DNA of 64,000 bases from Calditerrivibrio nitroreducens DSM 19672 (GCF_000183405.1 NC_014758.1:620001-684000); one strand, 5' to 3'. Shown: positions 17,017 through 26,425, numbered from the stretch's first letter. Translations and numbers: made by a program. The notes: generated by a model not told the origin, from the letters alone.

Positions 17017-20000
17017 TTTGCAAATCTCGTGTGGATAGTTACTATGCCGTTGTCCTGGGCAATGAGCTGATAATGGATCCCTTTGTTGAAATTAGGGATA
17101 TTAGGTAAAGCCACTATCATCTGTAGCCCCCATTCTTCGGCTATTTCGTATAAAGTTTTGATGGAATCTGAGTCTAATCTGTCGGCCTCATCCAGAAGTA
17201 TAGGTAATACTTTGTTGCTGATACTTCCATCTATAAATCTTGTGAGCATAGCAAGAACAATGAGAATATTGGTACCTAAATTTTCTCCATTCGATAAGCC
17301 TTTGGTTCTTGTCTGATTATGTTCGTCTTTGAGCTCAATAAATATGTCAAAATAATTTCTGTAATCCAGGATATCTTCGTCAGTAGGGATAGTTCTGGAA
17401 TACCCCAGATTTTTTGCAAGTTCTTTGACAAAAGTATCGTATTCTATAGAATCGGATTCTAAAAGACTTAATATGGAGTTATTTTCATACACTTTTTGAA
17501 GTTTATAATATGCTTCCCGCTCCTTCACTGAAATATTTATACTTCTTATTCGCCCAAATTTTATTGCACTGAGGTCTTTATTGGTAGAATGTAAATTTCC
17601 TTTTATCTTCAAGATATTTTGATCTATATTATTCTTAAAATTTCCAATTGCCAATTTTATCTCCGTTTCAATATCCTTAAGCTTTCTACTCAACTCATTA
17701 AGCTGATCCTCTAACTTTGATAGAGACTGAAAATATGGATAAACTTTTAGGATCGATTCATTTAACTTGTCTTCTATATATGTTATTGTTGGTTCATCTT
17801 TTTTGTTTTTCCTCAAGAATTCGGAAAGCTTTTCTTCAAACACGCCTTTCAATTTGTAAAACTCTTCTTTTTTGACATTGTAGTTTATAGGTTCTAAAGT
17901 TTTATTATTAAAATATAAAGAGAATTCAGTTGTTAAATTTAGTGTAACATCCTCAATATATTTTAACTTTTCGATATTGTCTCTGAGTTTGTTGGTTGTT
18001 ATTGTCTGGTGGTATTCAAGTTTTCTTTTTTCATCTTTTAAGGAGTCAAGAACTTTAGTAAGTCTATTCTGTCTATCTATAAGAGCATCTTTTTCCAGAA
18101 TTAAACTATCTTTTACATTGAAATCGATTTCACCGTTTAAAACCTTTAAAGGGAAGTTTGTTTCAAGCTGTTCTTTTTTCCCTTCCAGTTTATTTATATC
18201 CCTTTTTAGAAGATCGATCTTTTCTTTTGTTTGATTTTCTATTTCAGTGTTCTTTTCATAATCTGTTTTTAGTTCAGATGAAGATTTTTCCAATACCTTT
18301 ATTTTATTTGTGATTTCATCAAATGACCTCTGGCTTTCTTCAAGGTCATGGAGATAATCATCTCTTCCAAAATATGATATCAACTGTTTAATGATGTCAA
18401 GACTTGCCTTGATTTTATTATAAATCTGAATCTTTGATTCTAAATAGTCCCTTTCCCGGATCAAATGTTCATATTTTTCGATAAGATCTTTTTTTTCTGT
18501 GTATTCGTATATACTTATTAAATTCGTCAATTTCTCTTTTATCAGCTTTCGTTCTAACAGTTCGTTGTGAAGATTTTTCAGATCTGCTTCCAGTAACTCT
18601 ATCTCTTTCTTCAAAGCTTCAGCTGTTTTTTTCCGGGACACCTCGCCTATTGTGGGAAATTCAGGTTTTGGTTCGTATCTTAAGATTCCATCGGAATCTT
18701 CCATCAGGAAACCATCTTGATACTCCTGCAATACAGGAGGTACAACCTTCTCAAGTGCTTTTTCGGAAATGAAGTAAAGCCGATCTTTCCCTCTTAAAAG
18801 ATCACTATCTATATCATCTTTGAATATGACAGCTTTTTTTAGTTCCCCCAACGAAGATTCTATTCTAATGCTTTCTTCTATAGGGATTTCGTTAAATTCT
18901 CTATATAAGAATCTACCATGATAATTTTTTAGTACATCCGGAAGATCTATTCTTCCCTTTAAAAGGGTTTCGATTTTTGTTTCTAATCTCTTTTTTTCTA
19001 AGGTTTTATTGTCTATTGTATTTTTTAATTCATAGATCCTTCGTTCTTCCTTATCTAATGTAGCCGAAATATCATCTTGCTTTTCTATAGTCAGACCATA
19101 CCTTTTCAGGTCATCTAAAATTGTTAGAGCTTTCTTGTGAAGTGAGATCTGTTCTTCTAATGTATTTATTTGTTGATTGATGAGTGTTATGTTTCTTATT
19201 TTTTCCCCAATCTCCTGCCAATGTCTTATCTCTTGATCTATGTTTTTGTGGGTGAGTTTTATAAAAAGTGTATTTTCTAAGATGCTAATATGTTTTTTTA
19301 ATTCATTTAGTTTTTTTACATGTTCCTTAAGATCACCAATTTTATACTTTAAAGAGCTTTTCTGCTCGTTAAGTTCTATGATCTCGGGATTTATGGAATC
19401 TATCCTGTTGTATAGCTCATGCTTTTTTTTCAAGATCTCTTCGAGGGTTAAAGTGAAATTTTCGAGTTTTTTGTTACTTTCTTTAATTGAGTTTTTTATT
19501 TCTATGTAATCTTTGTGGGCTTTTAAATGTTTTTCTGTATTTGAAATATTCTCAATAATTTTGTAAAGTTCGCTGTTGACAGTTGATAATTCTGAGCTTT
19601 TTGCTTCTATCCTGTTTGTATAATCGATCAACTCAAGATCTATCTTTTTTAATTCCGATTCAGCATTGTCTATTTCATCAGATAAAAGTTTTTTTTCGCC
19701 GATTAATCTGTTGTATTCTGTGCAGAAATATTTGTATGAGATCATTATATACCGATTTGATACATCTATAAGATTTTGTACTTCTTTTATGATCTCTCTT
19801 ATCTCAATTATTTTTTGATTTATAATATTTCTCTGTTTTATACTTTTACTTAATGTTTCGATGAGGTTTCTTGATTTTCCATCAGGAGGAGCTAAGATAT
19901 CTTTTAAAATCTTGTTACTTTGCTGTAGTATCCCTGTGGATATTGATCTGTAGAGGGCTGAAAATTCGGAGATCTTTGATGAAATATTTATCCCCACTAT

Positions 20001-20510
20001 ATTTTTTTCATATAAATATGTATGATATTCTGCAATTGATTCAGGAAAGTTAACAGTGGCATACGGGTAATTGTTGATTATGTTCCTATGAAGCTGGTTT
20101 AAGTCTGTGTAAAGCATTGTTCCATTGAAAAAATCATTGTTTGTTAGGTGAGTGTTTTCAACCACCATAGTTTTTATTTCCACCTTACCGTCGGGTTGTT
20201 TCAACAGTCTGACACCGAATGCATATTTTTTTGGGGTACCTCCAACGTTAAATAGTATGTATCCTGTATGTAAATACATATAGTCCCCAAGAGTTCTATC
20301 ATCTTTGTGGGTGGTTACGTTAAATTTTATGTAATGCTGGTTTGCAATTATACCCACCTGAATTGCATCGAGAATTGTCGTTTTACCCACACCATTTTTA
20401 CCGAATATGGAGGTGAAGGTGTCATCCAACTTGAATATGCAGTTTGGATAAAGCTTAAAACCTATTATTATTACACTATCGATATATGTTTTAAATTTGG
20501 CGTAGTTCAT
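17013..20510 (-). CDS. jetC: MukB/JetC-like SMC ATPase
   Basis: 1165 aa. Head parts: Walker A FGKNGVGKTTILDAIQ (37-51), ABC signature LSNGENLGT (1072-1080) and Walker B VLPILLDEADRLD (1101-1113). Two long coiled-coil arms (~220-520 and ~625-1000) flank a small hinge at ~540-630. The hinge segment with LRYEPKPEFPTIGEVSRKK reads like the MukB hinge strand (WRYSRFPEVPLFGRAARES in E. coli, from memory), and GENLGTNILI resembles MukB GEAIGTGMSI. It is ~320 residues shorter than E. coli MukB. It would extrude DNA loops with MukF and MukE partners. ATGA overlaps couple it to jetB and jetD. Confidence 0.92.
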   Translation of the reverse strand: MNYAKFKTYIDSVIIIGFKLYPNCIFKLDDTFTSIFGKNGVGKTTILDAIQVGIIANQHYIKFNVTTHKDDRTLGDYMYLHTGYILFNVGGTPKKYAFGVRLLKQPDGKVEIKTMVVENTHLTNNDFFNGTMLYTDLNQLHRNIINNYPYATVNFPESIAEYHTYLYEKNIVGINISSKISEFSALYRSISTGILQQSNKILKDILAPPDGKSRNLIETLSKSIKQRNIINQKIIEIREIIKEVQNLIDVSNRYIMISYKYFCTEYNRLIGEKKLLSDEIDNAESELKKIDLELIDYTNRIEAKSSELSTVNSELYKIIENISNTEKHLKAHKDYIEIKNSIKESNKKLENFTLTLEEILKKKHELYNRIDSINPEIIELNEQKSSLKYKIGDLKEHVKKLNELKKHISILENTLFIKLTHKNIDQEIRHWQEIGEKIRNITLINQQINTLEEQISLHKKALTILDDLKRYGLTIEKQDDISATLDKEERRIYELKNTIDNKTLEKKRLETKIETLLKGRIDLPDVLKNYHGRFLYREFNEIPIEESIRIESSLGELKKAVIFKDDIDSDLLRGKDRLYFISEKALEKVVPPVLQEYQDGFLMEDSDGILRYEPKPEFPTIGEVSRKKTAEALKKEIELLEADLKNLHNELLERKLIKEKLTNLISIYEYTEKKDLIEKYEHLIRERDYLESKIQIYNKIKASLDIIKQLISYFGRDDYLHDLEESQRSFDEITNKIKVLEKSSSELKTDYEKNTEIENQTKEKIDLLKRDINKLEGKKEQLETNFPLKVLNGEIDFNVKDSLILEKDALIDRQNRLTKVLDSLKDEKRKLEYHQTITTNKLRDNIEKLKYIEDVTLNLTTEFSLYFNNKTLEPINYNVKKEEFYKLKGVFEEKLSEFLRKNKKDEPTITYIEDKLNESILKVYPYFQSLSKLEDQLNELSRKLKDIETEIKLAIGNFKNNIDQNILKIKGNLHSTNKDLSAIKFGRIRSINISVKEREAYYKLQKVYENNSILSLLESDSIEYDTFVKELAKNLGYSRTIPTDEDILDYRNYFDIFIELKDEHNQTRTKGLSNGENLGTNILIVLAMLTRFIDGSISNKVLPILLDEADRLDSDSIKTLYEIAEEWGLQMIVALPNIPNFNKGIHYQLIAQDNGIVTIHTRFAK

Positions 20511-21193
20511 TCTTCATCCATTTGTTCATCTGAGTCTATTACAAATTCTGTATCTTTTATGAATATATTTAAAAGGTCTTCGATAGGGATATTTTCTTCG
20601 TCTTTATCGTATAGAGCTAATGCGAGATCAAAGAAGCGCTTTATCGGTTTTTTGATCTCTATCAGCGAGTTTTCATTTCTGCTAAGGGTTCCGCTTTTTA
20701 GTTCGATAAAATTGTAAAATATCAATTCTTTTAATGTCTTGTAATAATTATCCTGTATTGTTTCAAGCCTCTTTTCAGATTCCACAAAACTGCTCATTTT
20801 CCTTACGTAAATCTCATAGAGATTTTCGGTGGAAAAAAGCATTTTTAACTCCTCAAAAAGTGCTTCTGTATTTATTTGTGGGTTTTCCAAGGAGGTGAAA
20901 TATTTTGAAGCAAGCAGCATTCCGGTGAATGTTTCTGCTTTTGAAAAATATGATATTGGTGTAAATCTATCTTTTATAAGTACTCTAATGTAAAAGAAGT
21001 TGTCCTGTTTTTCAAGGGTATAGCCAAGTGTGTTGTAGTATTCAGCAAGCTGAACGAAATTTTCCTCCAAAAAATTATATTCTTTTGGCATATTATCCCC
21101 AAGGATATTGACGCCGTTCATCAGCATGAAGTTTATTCTCCTAAAATACTCCCTTTCTTCTTTAAATATCGTTAGCAAGCTCTTTTCGTTCAT
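20507..21193 (-). CDS. jetB: MukE/JetB-like KITE subunit
   Basis: 228 aa from the ATG at 21193; a TTG two codons upstream is possible. The sequence follows MukE: an N-terminal GVNILGDNMPKEYNFLEENFVQLAEYY-type region (~25-52), then DNFFYIR, where MukE has EGFFYLRP, then TPISYFSKAETFTGMLL, where MukE has IPRSVLSELDMMVGKIL. Two winged-helix domains are expected. The C terminus is acidic (DSDEQMDEE), as in E. coli MukE. It overlaps jetA by 32 bp and jetC by 4 bp. It bridges the kleisin and the SMC in these complexes. Confidence 0.85.
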   Translation of the reverse strand: MNEKSLLTIFKEEREYFRRINFMLMNGVNILGDNMPKEYNFLEENFVQLAEYYNTLGYTLEKQDNFFYIRVLIKDRFTPISYFSKAETFTGMLLASKYFTSLENPQINTEALFEELKMLFSTENLYEIYVRKMSSFVESEKRLETIQDNYYKTLKELIFYNFIELKSGTLSRNENSLIEIKKPIKRFFDLALALYDKDEENIPIEDLLNIFIKDTEFVIDSDEQMDEE

Positions 21194-22454
21194 TCCCAAT
21201 ACTCTTTTTAATCATTATTTCTATATCAGAGTAAAAAACACCATCTATTTCAATTTCCTTCCCGGCATCAATTATAGTTATAAAATCGGAAAGTTTTGAT
21301 ATTATTAGATTATAATATTTCGGCAGGTTACCTCTTGCAAGGGGATAATCTATTATCTCCTGTGTGTAATTAATGATCTGGTATTTATTAACCTTTTCTA
21401 AAAGTTCATTTACGATAATGTTTACTTCATCTTCTTCTACCTGATCTATTTCATCGTTAATTATGTTATTAGATTCCTCTATGTAAATCGGTTTTCGTTT
21501 ATTCTGTTGCCATTTATATCTAAATTCTGAAGGCTTCATTCTTTCTGGTCTGGATAAACATAACCCTTTTTTACCGAAAAATGTCAATAGTTTCTGCTGA
21601 AAATTGATTATCTTATCCAATGAGCTCACATTTATTTTCATTGTGAGTAAAGAAGTGTGTCTGTTTATAAATTCTGCAATTTCGATCAGGAGATTTTCTA
21701 TTTCATTTTTCAGTCCAAAAAGCTTCATTGAGGCTCTAAAAATAAGATCTGAAATTTCGATATCATGCTCATATTTTTTCTGTAACATATTTAGCATATA
21801 GATAATCTGGTTGTAGGAAGAGTATCTGGATAGAGATGTTGTTATATTTTTGATGATTGATTTTATATTTGTCAGTTCATCGATAAATTTTCTCAAAGAT
21901 GTTTCGTCACCTGTCTTGAGAGCTACCTTTATCGAATTTTTGGAGTTGTTTATCTTTTCTTTGATATTTCTGATTTTGTGATCCAGTTTTAAAATTAAAT
22001 CGTAAAATGGATGGGTTAAGAAGTTTTTCAGCTCCTTTTTATCAGAATTTTCAAGAGCTTTTAATGCCATGTATATTGTATATATATTGCTTTCCACATC
22101 AGATTGATCTTCAATTTCTCTATAGAAAATGGACTCAATTATGCTGATTCCAATATCTGAAATATAATAGCTATTTATGCTTGTGGAGGAGAAAATAAGC
22201 AGATTCTTTTTTAATAGATTTTCAACGATCACATCTTCCCGCACTGTGGGGGTGTTCAATTGATTGAGTAGATTGATAGTTTTTTGCACAGCAAAAAAGA
22301 TAAGGTCCTTTTCAATATAATTTTTTTCAAAATTACCATCGGAGTATATCTTTATAAATAATAATGTTATGATCTCCTGCGGTGTTAAGTTTATACCTGA
22401 AGGGTATCTTTTGAGAAATTGTAAAATTTCTTTGTTATAGTCCTTTTTTTCCAT
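21162..22454 (-). CDS. jetA: MukF/JetA-like kleisin
   Basis: 430 aa, close to MukF (440). The N-terminal winged helix (~5-110) includes NLLNQLNTPTVREDVIVENLL followed by a YYISDIGISIIESI strand, comparable to MukF ANNAINDMVRQRLL and YRLTPLGIGI. A helical middle (~120-300) would contact the SMC neck. An acidic low-complexity linker (~325-350, NNIINDEIDQVEEDEV) precedes a C-terminal winged helix that caps the SMC head. The start has no ribosome site. The -10 region lies about 5 nt upstream, suggesting a leaderless mRNA. It is the first gene of the jetABCD operon. Confidence 0.85.
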   Translation of the reverse strand: MEKKDYNKEILQFLKRYPSGINLTPQEIITLLFIKIYSDGNFEKNYIEKDLIFFAVQKTINLLNQLNTPTVREDVIVENLLKKNLLIFSSTSINSYYISDIGISIIESIFYREIEDQSDVESNIYTIYMALKALENSDKKELKNFLTHPFYDLILKLDHKIRNIKEKINNSKNSIKVALKTGDETSLRKFIDELTNIKSIIKNITTSLSRYSSYNQIIYMLNMLQKKYEHDIEISDLIFRASMKLFGLKNEIENLLIEIAEFINRHTSLLTMKINVSSLDKIINFQQKLLTFFGKKGLCLSRPERMKPSEFRYKWQQNKRKPIYIEESNNIINDEIDQVEEDEVNIIVNELLEKVNKYQIINYTQEIIDYPLARGNLPKYYNLIISKLSDFITIIDAGKEIEIDGVFYSDIEIMIKKSIGNERKELANDI

Positions 22455-22459
22455 GCGTT

Positions 22460-22488
22460 AGATTATTTTTTTTGCTTATTGTTGTCAA
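22460..22488 (-). promoter_or_regulatory. Promoter of the jetABCD operon
   Basis: Minus strand TTGACA (22483-22488), 17-bp spacer, TAATCT (22460-22465), with an overlapping better-matching AATAAT two bases upstream, then AACGC and the jetA ATG. Initiation would fall at or next to the start codon. Confidence 0.5.
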
Positions 22489-22525
22489 TAGGTTTTTAAA
22501 AAGAGCTATTTTATCTTAAAATATG

Positions 22526-22553
22526 TTGACATGGCTTAAAATTAAATTATATT
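22526..22553 (+). promoter_or_regulatory. Promoter of the Rrf2 gene
   Basis: TTGACA (22526-22531), 16-bp spacer, TATATT (22548-22553). Leader of ~16 nt with GGGG before ATG. It diverges from the jetA promoter, with the two -35 elements about 38 bp apart. Confidence 0.65.
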
Positions 22554-22575
22554 AGATTAAAAACTGGGGTATCAT

Positions 22576-22974
22576 ATGAAGATTACTAAAGCTTCTGATT
22601 ATGCATTAAGGGTTGTGGGTTTTTTTGCCACTGCGGAAAAAAATAGATACTATATGAGAAATGAATTATCAGAGATATGCAATGTTCCGGACAGTTTCCT
22701 TGGTAAAATTTTGCAAAATTTAGTGAAATCAGGAATTTTGGAATCAGAAAGGGGTAAAAGAGGTGGGTTTAAAATGAGTAAAAACCCTGAAGAGGTTACA
22801 GTTTACGATATTATTAGATCAGTTGAAGGGGATGTAGTGATTAATGAATGTCTTGTGGAAGGGAATACATGTAAAATATCTGGTAATTGTAAAATTCACA
22901 ATATCCTCGATCAGGTAAGATGCAATCTTATTAATGAGCTCAAAAGATTCAGCATTTCTGATCTTGTGAGATAA
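22576..22974 (+). CDS. Rrf2-family transcriptional regulator
   Basis: 132 aa. N-terminal winged helix beginning MKITKASDYALRVVGFFA with the typical LGKILQNLVKSGILESERGKRGGF recognition region (~43-67). Three cysteines in ECLVEGNTCKISGNC (~95-109) match the cluster ligands of the IscR/NsrR/RsrR group, so it may sense Fe-S state, NO or redox. It sits alone between the divergent jetABCD operon and nrdJ, either of which it could control; this is inference. Confidence 0.92.
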   Translation: MKITKASDYALRVVGFFATAEKNRYYMRNELSEICNVPDSFLGKILQNLVKSGILESERGKRGGFKMSKNPEEVTVYDIIRSVEGDVVINECLVEGNTCKISGNCKIHNILDQVRCNLINELKRFSISDLVR

Positions 22975-23132
22975 ATGATTAATAATCAAGAAGAAAAATC
23001 TGATATTGTATAGTAAAACATGGTTTTAAGTTCTTATCTTTTTAGTGAATAATGTCTTATTATTTTAAACTTGATTCCTGGGAGATTTTTTAATAGTTAT
23101 TATGGAATGTTAAAACTGGAGGACAATGGTTT

Positions 23133-25421
23133 ATGGAAAAAATAAAGGCTTTATTGACAAAAGAGCCAGAGTTATCAAACAATGCGATTACCGTTCTGAA
23201 GAAAAGATACCTTAAAAGGGATTCAGAAGGTAAATTGTTGGAAACTCCCAAAGAGATGTTCCAGAGGGTTGCGATAAATATTGCCCAGGCTGACTTAAAC
23301 TACAATAAAGATGCAGATATAGCTGAAACTGCCAGAAAATTTTATGATATAATGGTGGACTTGAAATTCTTACCAAATTCACCCACCCTAATGAATGCTG
23401 GAAAGGAACTCCAGCAGCTTTCCGCCTGTTTTGTTTTACCTGTGGAAGATTCTTTAGATAAGATATTTGAGGCTGTAAAATATACAGCATTGATACATAA
23501 ATCTGGTGGTGGAACAGGTTTTTCTTTTTCAAGGCTAAGACCTAAAGATGATGTTGTGAAGACAACTAAAGGGGTATCCAGCGGCCCCATATCCTTTATA
23601 TCTGTATTTGATGCTGCTACAGAAGTTATTAAACAGGGTGGCACCAGAAGAGGGGCCAATATGGGTATCCTCAGGGTGGATCATCCGGATATTATGGACT
23701 TTATATATGCCAAAAAAGATAAAACAAAACTTACAAACTTCAACCTATCTGTTGGACTTACTGAAGAGTTTATGAAAGCGGTTGAGGAAGGTAAAGATTT
23801 TGAGTTGATAAACCCAAGAGATAAAAAAGTAGTCGGGAAACTAAACGCAAGAAAAGTATTTGATGAAATGGTTCAACTGGCCTGGGAGGGTGGTGATCCT
23901 GGAATAATCTTTTTAGATAGGATAAATAAAGCAAACCCTACCCCAAAAGAGGGGGAGATAGAAAGTACAAATCCTTGCGGCGAGCAGCCACTTCTCCCTT
24001 ATGAATCATGTAATTTAGGTTCGATTAATCTTGCCAAATTCATAAAAGATAAAAAAATAGATTGGGAAGAGCTAAAATATGTGATACACACAAGTGTCCA
24101 TTTTCTTGATAATGTAATCGATATGAACAAGTATCCTATCCCTGAAATAGAATATATGACCAAGAAAAATAGAAAAATAGGGCTTGGTTTAATGGGGTGG
24201 GCGGATGCTCTTGCTTTACTGGAGATTCCATACAACAGTTATGAAGGTATAGAATTAGCTGAAAAAGTAATGAAGTTTTTCAATGATGAATCGAAAATTG
24301 CATCTTCAAAACTTGCTGAGGTACGAGGTAGCTTTCCAAATTTTGAAGATAGCATATACCCTGAAATGGGATTTAAGTATCTTAGAAATGCCACAACCAC
24401 GACAATTGCCCCAACAGGTACCATATCTATTATAGGTAACGCATCCAGTGGTGTGGAACCTTATTTTGCCATAGCTTTTTACAGAAATGTTATGGATAAT
24501 ACCAAACTTGTGGAGGTAAATCCATATTTCAAACAGGCAGTAAAAGAATACGGAATTTACTCTGAAGAGCTTATGGAGAAGATTGCTGAAAAGGGGATTT
24601 TAAAAGATATTCCAGAAGTTCCTGAAAAATTAAAAAAGATTTTTGTAACAGCCCACGAGATAAGCCCAATTTGGCATGTGAAGATGCAGGCGGCATTTCA
24701 GAAATATACCGATAATGCGGTGAGCAAAACGGTAAATTTTTCCCATGATGCAACGGTTGAAGATGTGAAAAATGTATATCTGCTTGCCTACAAACTTGGG
24801 TGTAAAGGGATCACCATATACAGAGATGGCTGCAGAGAGGATCAGGTAATAAACATAGGCACCAAGACGGAAAAAGAGAAAGAACAGATGAATGTTGAGT
24901 ACAAGGCTACATTTACCCCAAGGCCAAGACCAAAGATACTTTATGGTAAAACCATAGAGATGATGACTGGATGTGGTAAATTGTACGTCACTATAAATTC
25001 AGATGAAAATGGTGAGCCTTTTGAAGTATTTACCAGTATGGGTAAAGCCGGCGGCTGTGCCCAGAGTCAGTGTGAAGCAATTGGACGGTTAATATCGATA
25101 GTGTTCAGAAGTGGTGGAGCTCCGGAGACTATTATCAAACAATTAAAAGGTATCTCATGCCATATGAAATTCGGTTTTGGCCCAAATCAGGTGTTGAGCT
25201 GTGCGGATGCTGTTGCTAAGGCTATCGAAAAAGCGGTCAATAATCCTGTGGAAATAAGAGTTATCTCCCCAGGTGTTACTGTGGATAAATTATTGGAGCA
25301 GGCGGAAGAGAAAGAGGAAGTGGTGGTGAAAAATGGTGCCTGCCCGGAGTGCGGTGGCCCTATTCAGTACCTTGAAGGTTGCGATGTTTGTTACTCATGT
25401 GGATACTCCCATTGCAGCTAA
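23133..25421 (+). CDS. nrdJ: Adenosylcobalamin-dependent (class II) ribonucleotide reductase
   Basis: Oxygen-independent reduction of ribonucleotides to deoxyribonucleotides. 762 aa. Features: the N-terminal NSPTLMNAGKELQQLSACFVLPVEDS (first active-site Cys), GGGTGFSFSRLRP, the finger-loop STNPCGEQPLLPYESCNLGSINL (~271-293, radical Cys), and ATTTTIAPTGTISIIG. A TSCPD-like region (~580-700, GCAQSQCEAIGRL) follows. The C-terminal zinc-ribbon/redox tail is CPECGGPIQYLEGCDVCYSCG. GGAGG lies 10 nt before ATG. No class I or III enzyme is present here, fitting an anaerobe or microaerophile. The 158-bp leader shows no cobalamin riboswitch I can recognise. Confidence 0.97.
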   Translation: MEKIKALLTKEPELSNNAITVLKKRYLKRDSEGKLLETPKEMFQRVAINIAQADLNYNKDADIAETARKFYDIMVDLKFLPNSPTLMNAGKELQQLSACFVLPVEDSLDKIFEAVKYTALIHKSGGGTGFSFSRLRPKDDVVKTTKGVSSGPISFISVFDAATEVIKQGGTRRGANMGILRVDHPDIMDFIYAKKDKTKLTNFNLSVGLTEEFMKAVEEGKDFELINPRDKKVVGKLNARKVFDEMVQLAWEGGDPGIIFLDRINKANPTPKEGEIESTNPCGEQPLLPYESCNLGSINLAKFIKDKKIDWEELKYVIHTSVHFLDNVIDMNKYPIPEIEYMTKKNRKIGLGLMGWADALALLEIPYNSYEGIELAEKVMKFFNDESKIASSKLAEVRGSFPNFEDSIYPEMGFKYLRNATTTTIAPTGTISIIGNASSGVEPYFAIAFYRNVMDNTKLVEVNPYFKQAVKEYGIYSEELMEKIAEKGILKDIPEVPEKLKKIFVTAHEISPIWHVKMQAAFQKYTDNAVSKTVNFSHDATVEDVKNVYLLAYKLGCKGITIYRDGCREDQVINIGTKTEKEKEQMNVEYKATFTPRPRPKILYGKTIEMMTGCGKLYVTINSDENGEPFEVFTSMGKAGGCAQSQCEAIGRLISIVFRSGGAPETIIKQLKGISCHMKFGFGPNQVLSCADAVAKAIEKAVNNPVEIRVISPGVTVDKLLEQAEEKEEVVVKNGACPECGGPIQYLEGCDVCYSCGYSHCS

Positions 25422-25456
25422 TATTTTAAAATAAAACATATAATTTCTATTCTTTT

Positions 25457-25491
25457 TGCTCTCTGTGGTAAAAACTAAACCACAGAGAGCA
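25457..25491. repeat. 13-bp perfect inverted repeat with CCACAGAG core
   Basis: TGCTCTCTGTGGT (25457-25469) and ACCACAGAGAGCA (25479-25491) with a 9-nt loop, 36 bp after the nrdJ stop. No T run follows on the plus strand, so it is not a classical terminator for nrdJ. A further ACTCTGTGG sits ~45 bp on (near 25526). The hairpin may still stabilise or end the nrdJ message. Confidence 0.7.
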
Positions 25492-25604
25492 TTGACGTTT
25501 TGATTTACTGTTATTTGAAATTTTTACTCTGTGGAATATCTTTGGGTTGCATTTTTTTTTTACTATCTTAAGATTAAGTATAACAGACTTTTGGGAGGTG
25601 TGTT

Positions 25605-26090
25605 GTGAGAAAAATTTTTTGTGTTTTTATTTTTTTAATATCATTTTCATATTGTTATGCTGTTGATAAACTTCCAATTGGTAGTTCACTTGATGGTTTG
25701 GAGTTTATTAAAATAGTAGTGGATTTTAATGTATCATCACCCGAGATGATACTTTTGAGACTTGGGCTTCTGGAAAAAACTCTTAATGATATAGAAAATA
25801 ACAATAAAAAGTATGATGTTGTCGTTGCCATTAGAGGTGGAGCGGTGGATTTTATGACAAAAACACCAAAATATATAAAATCTGAATATTCTGATGCTCA
25901 CAAAAAAGTTAGAAAAATGATATTACTTTTAAAAGATAAAGGGGTTAAGTTTGAGCTATGCTCTATTGCTGCTGGTCTAAGAGGTGTAGAAGTTATTGAC
26001 ATTCTTGAAGAAATCAAAGTGGTAAGAAATGGCTATCTTTCAATTATAGGGTATCAAAATAGGGGTTACGCCTATTTGCCAATGGACTAA
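25605..26090 (+). CDS. Exported DsrE-like protein
   Basis: 161 aa starting at GTG, with GGGAGGTG 6 nt upstream. Signal peptide: KIFCVFIFLISFSYCYA (cleaved near residue 19). The mature domain alternates strands and helices (FIKIVVDFNV; YDVVVAIRGGAVDFM; LLLKDKGVKFELCSIAAGLRG), as in the DsrE/F-like sulfur-relay fold that is common as a periplasmic single-domain protein. A single Cys is near residue 123. Function unknown; a sulfur-trafficking role is only suggested by the fold. Confidence 0.75.
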   Translation: MRKIFCVFIFLISFSYCYAVDKLPIGSSLDGLEFIKIVVDFNVSSPEMILLRLGLLEKTLNDIENNNKKYDVVVAIRGGAVDFMTKTPKYIKSEYSDAHKKVRKMILLLKDKGVKFELCSIAAGLRGVEVIDILEEIKVVRNGYLSIIGYQNRGYAYLPMD

Positions 26091-26135
26091 CAATTTGTTA
26101 AATAATGAAGAGTTTTTAAAATCTAAAAATTTTTG

Positions 26136-26164
26136 TTGACAATGTTGGTACATCTGTCTATGAG
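26136..26164 (+). promoter_or_regulatory. Promoter of the ferredoxin gene
   Basis: TTGACA (26136-26141), 17-bp spacer, TATGAG (26159-26164), then a ~20-nt leader with GGAGGTG before ATG at 26191. Confidence 0.55.
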
Positions 26165-26190
26165 TATATAACAAATTTAGGAGGTGCAAA

Positions 26191-26361
26191 ATGGCACATT
26201 TTATAACAGATGCTTGTACAAACTGTGGAGCTTGCGAAGATGAGTGCCCAGTAGGAGCTATCAGCGAAGCTGATGGTAAAAGGGTTATTGATGCTGATAC
26301 TTGCACTGATTGTGGTGCTTGTGCAGAAGTTTGCCCAGTGGATGCTATTGAAGCACGCTAA
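26191..26361 (+). CDS. 2[4Fe-4S] ferredoxin
   Basis: 56 aa, too short for most gene finders' cutoffs. Reading [20 protein letters not shown] it carries two clostridial-type cluster motifs: C9-x2-C12-x2-C15-x3-C19 followed by P, and C38-x2-C41-x2-C44-x3-C48 followed by P. A strong GGAGGTG ribosome site, its own TTGACA promoter and a GC-rich terminator indicate a highly expressed electron carrier for anaerobic metabolism. Confidence 0.96.
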   Translation: MAHFITDACTNCGACEDECPVGAISEADGKRVIDADTCTDCGACAEVCPVDAIEAR

Positions 26362-26373
26362 TTATTCTTATTT

Positions 26374-26393
26374 GGGGCGTAAGCCCCTTATAT
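26374..26393 (+). terminator. Terminator after ferredoxin
   Basis: GGGGC-GTAA-GCCCC (26374-26378 and 26383-26387) followed by TTATATTTTA. The short stem and imperfect U tract make it moderate. Confidence 0.6.
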
Positions 26394-26425
26394 TTTAGAT
26401 AAATTTACTACTATGTGGGTATGAT

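Noticed and set aside
22975-23132. Possible cobalamin riboswitch before the B12-dependent nrdJ
   Set aside because: Only 158 bp, AT-rich, and no recognisable B12-box or paired helices.
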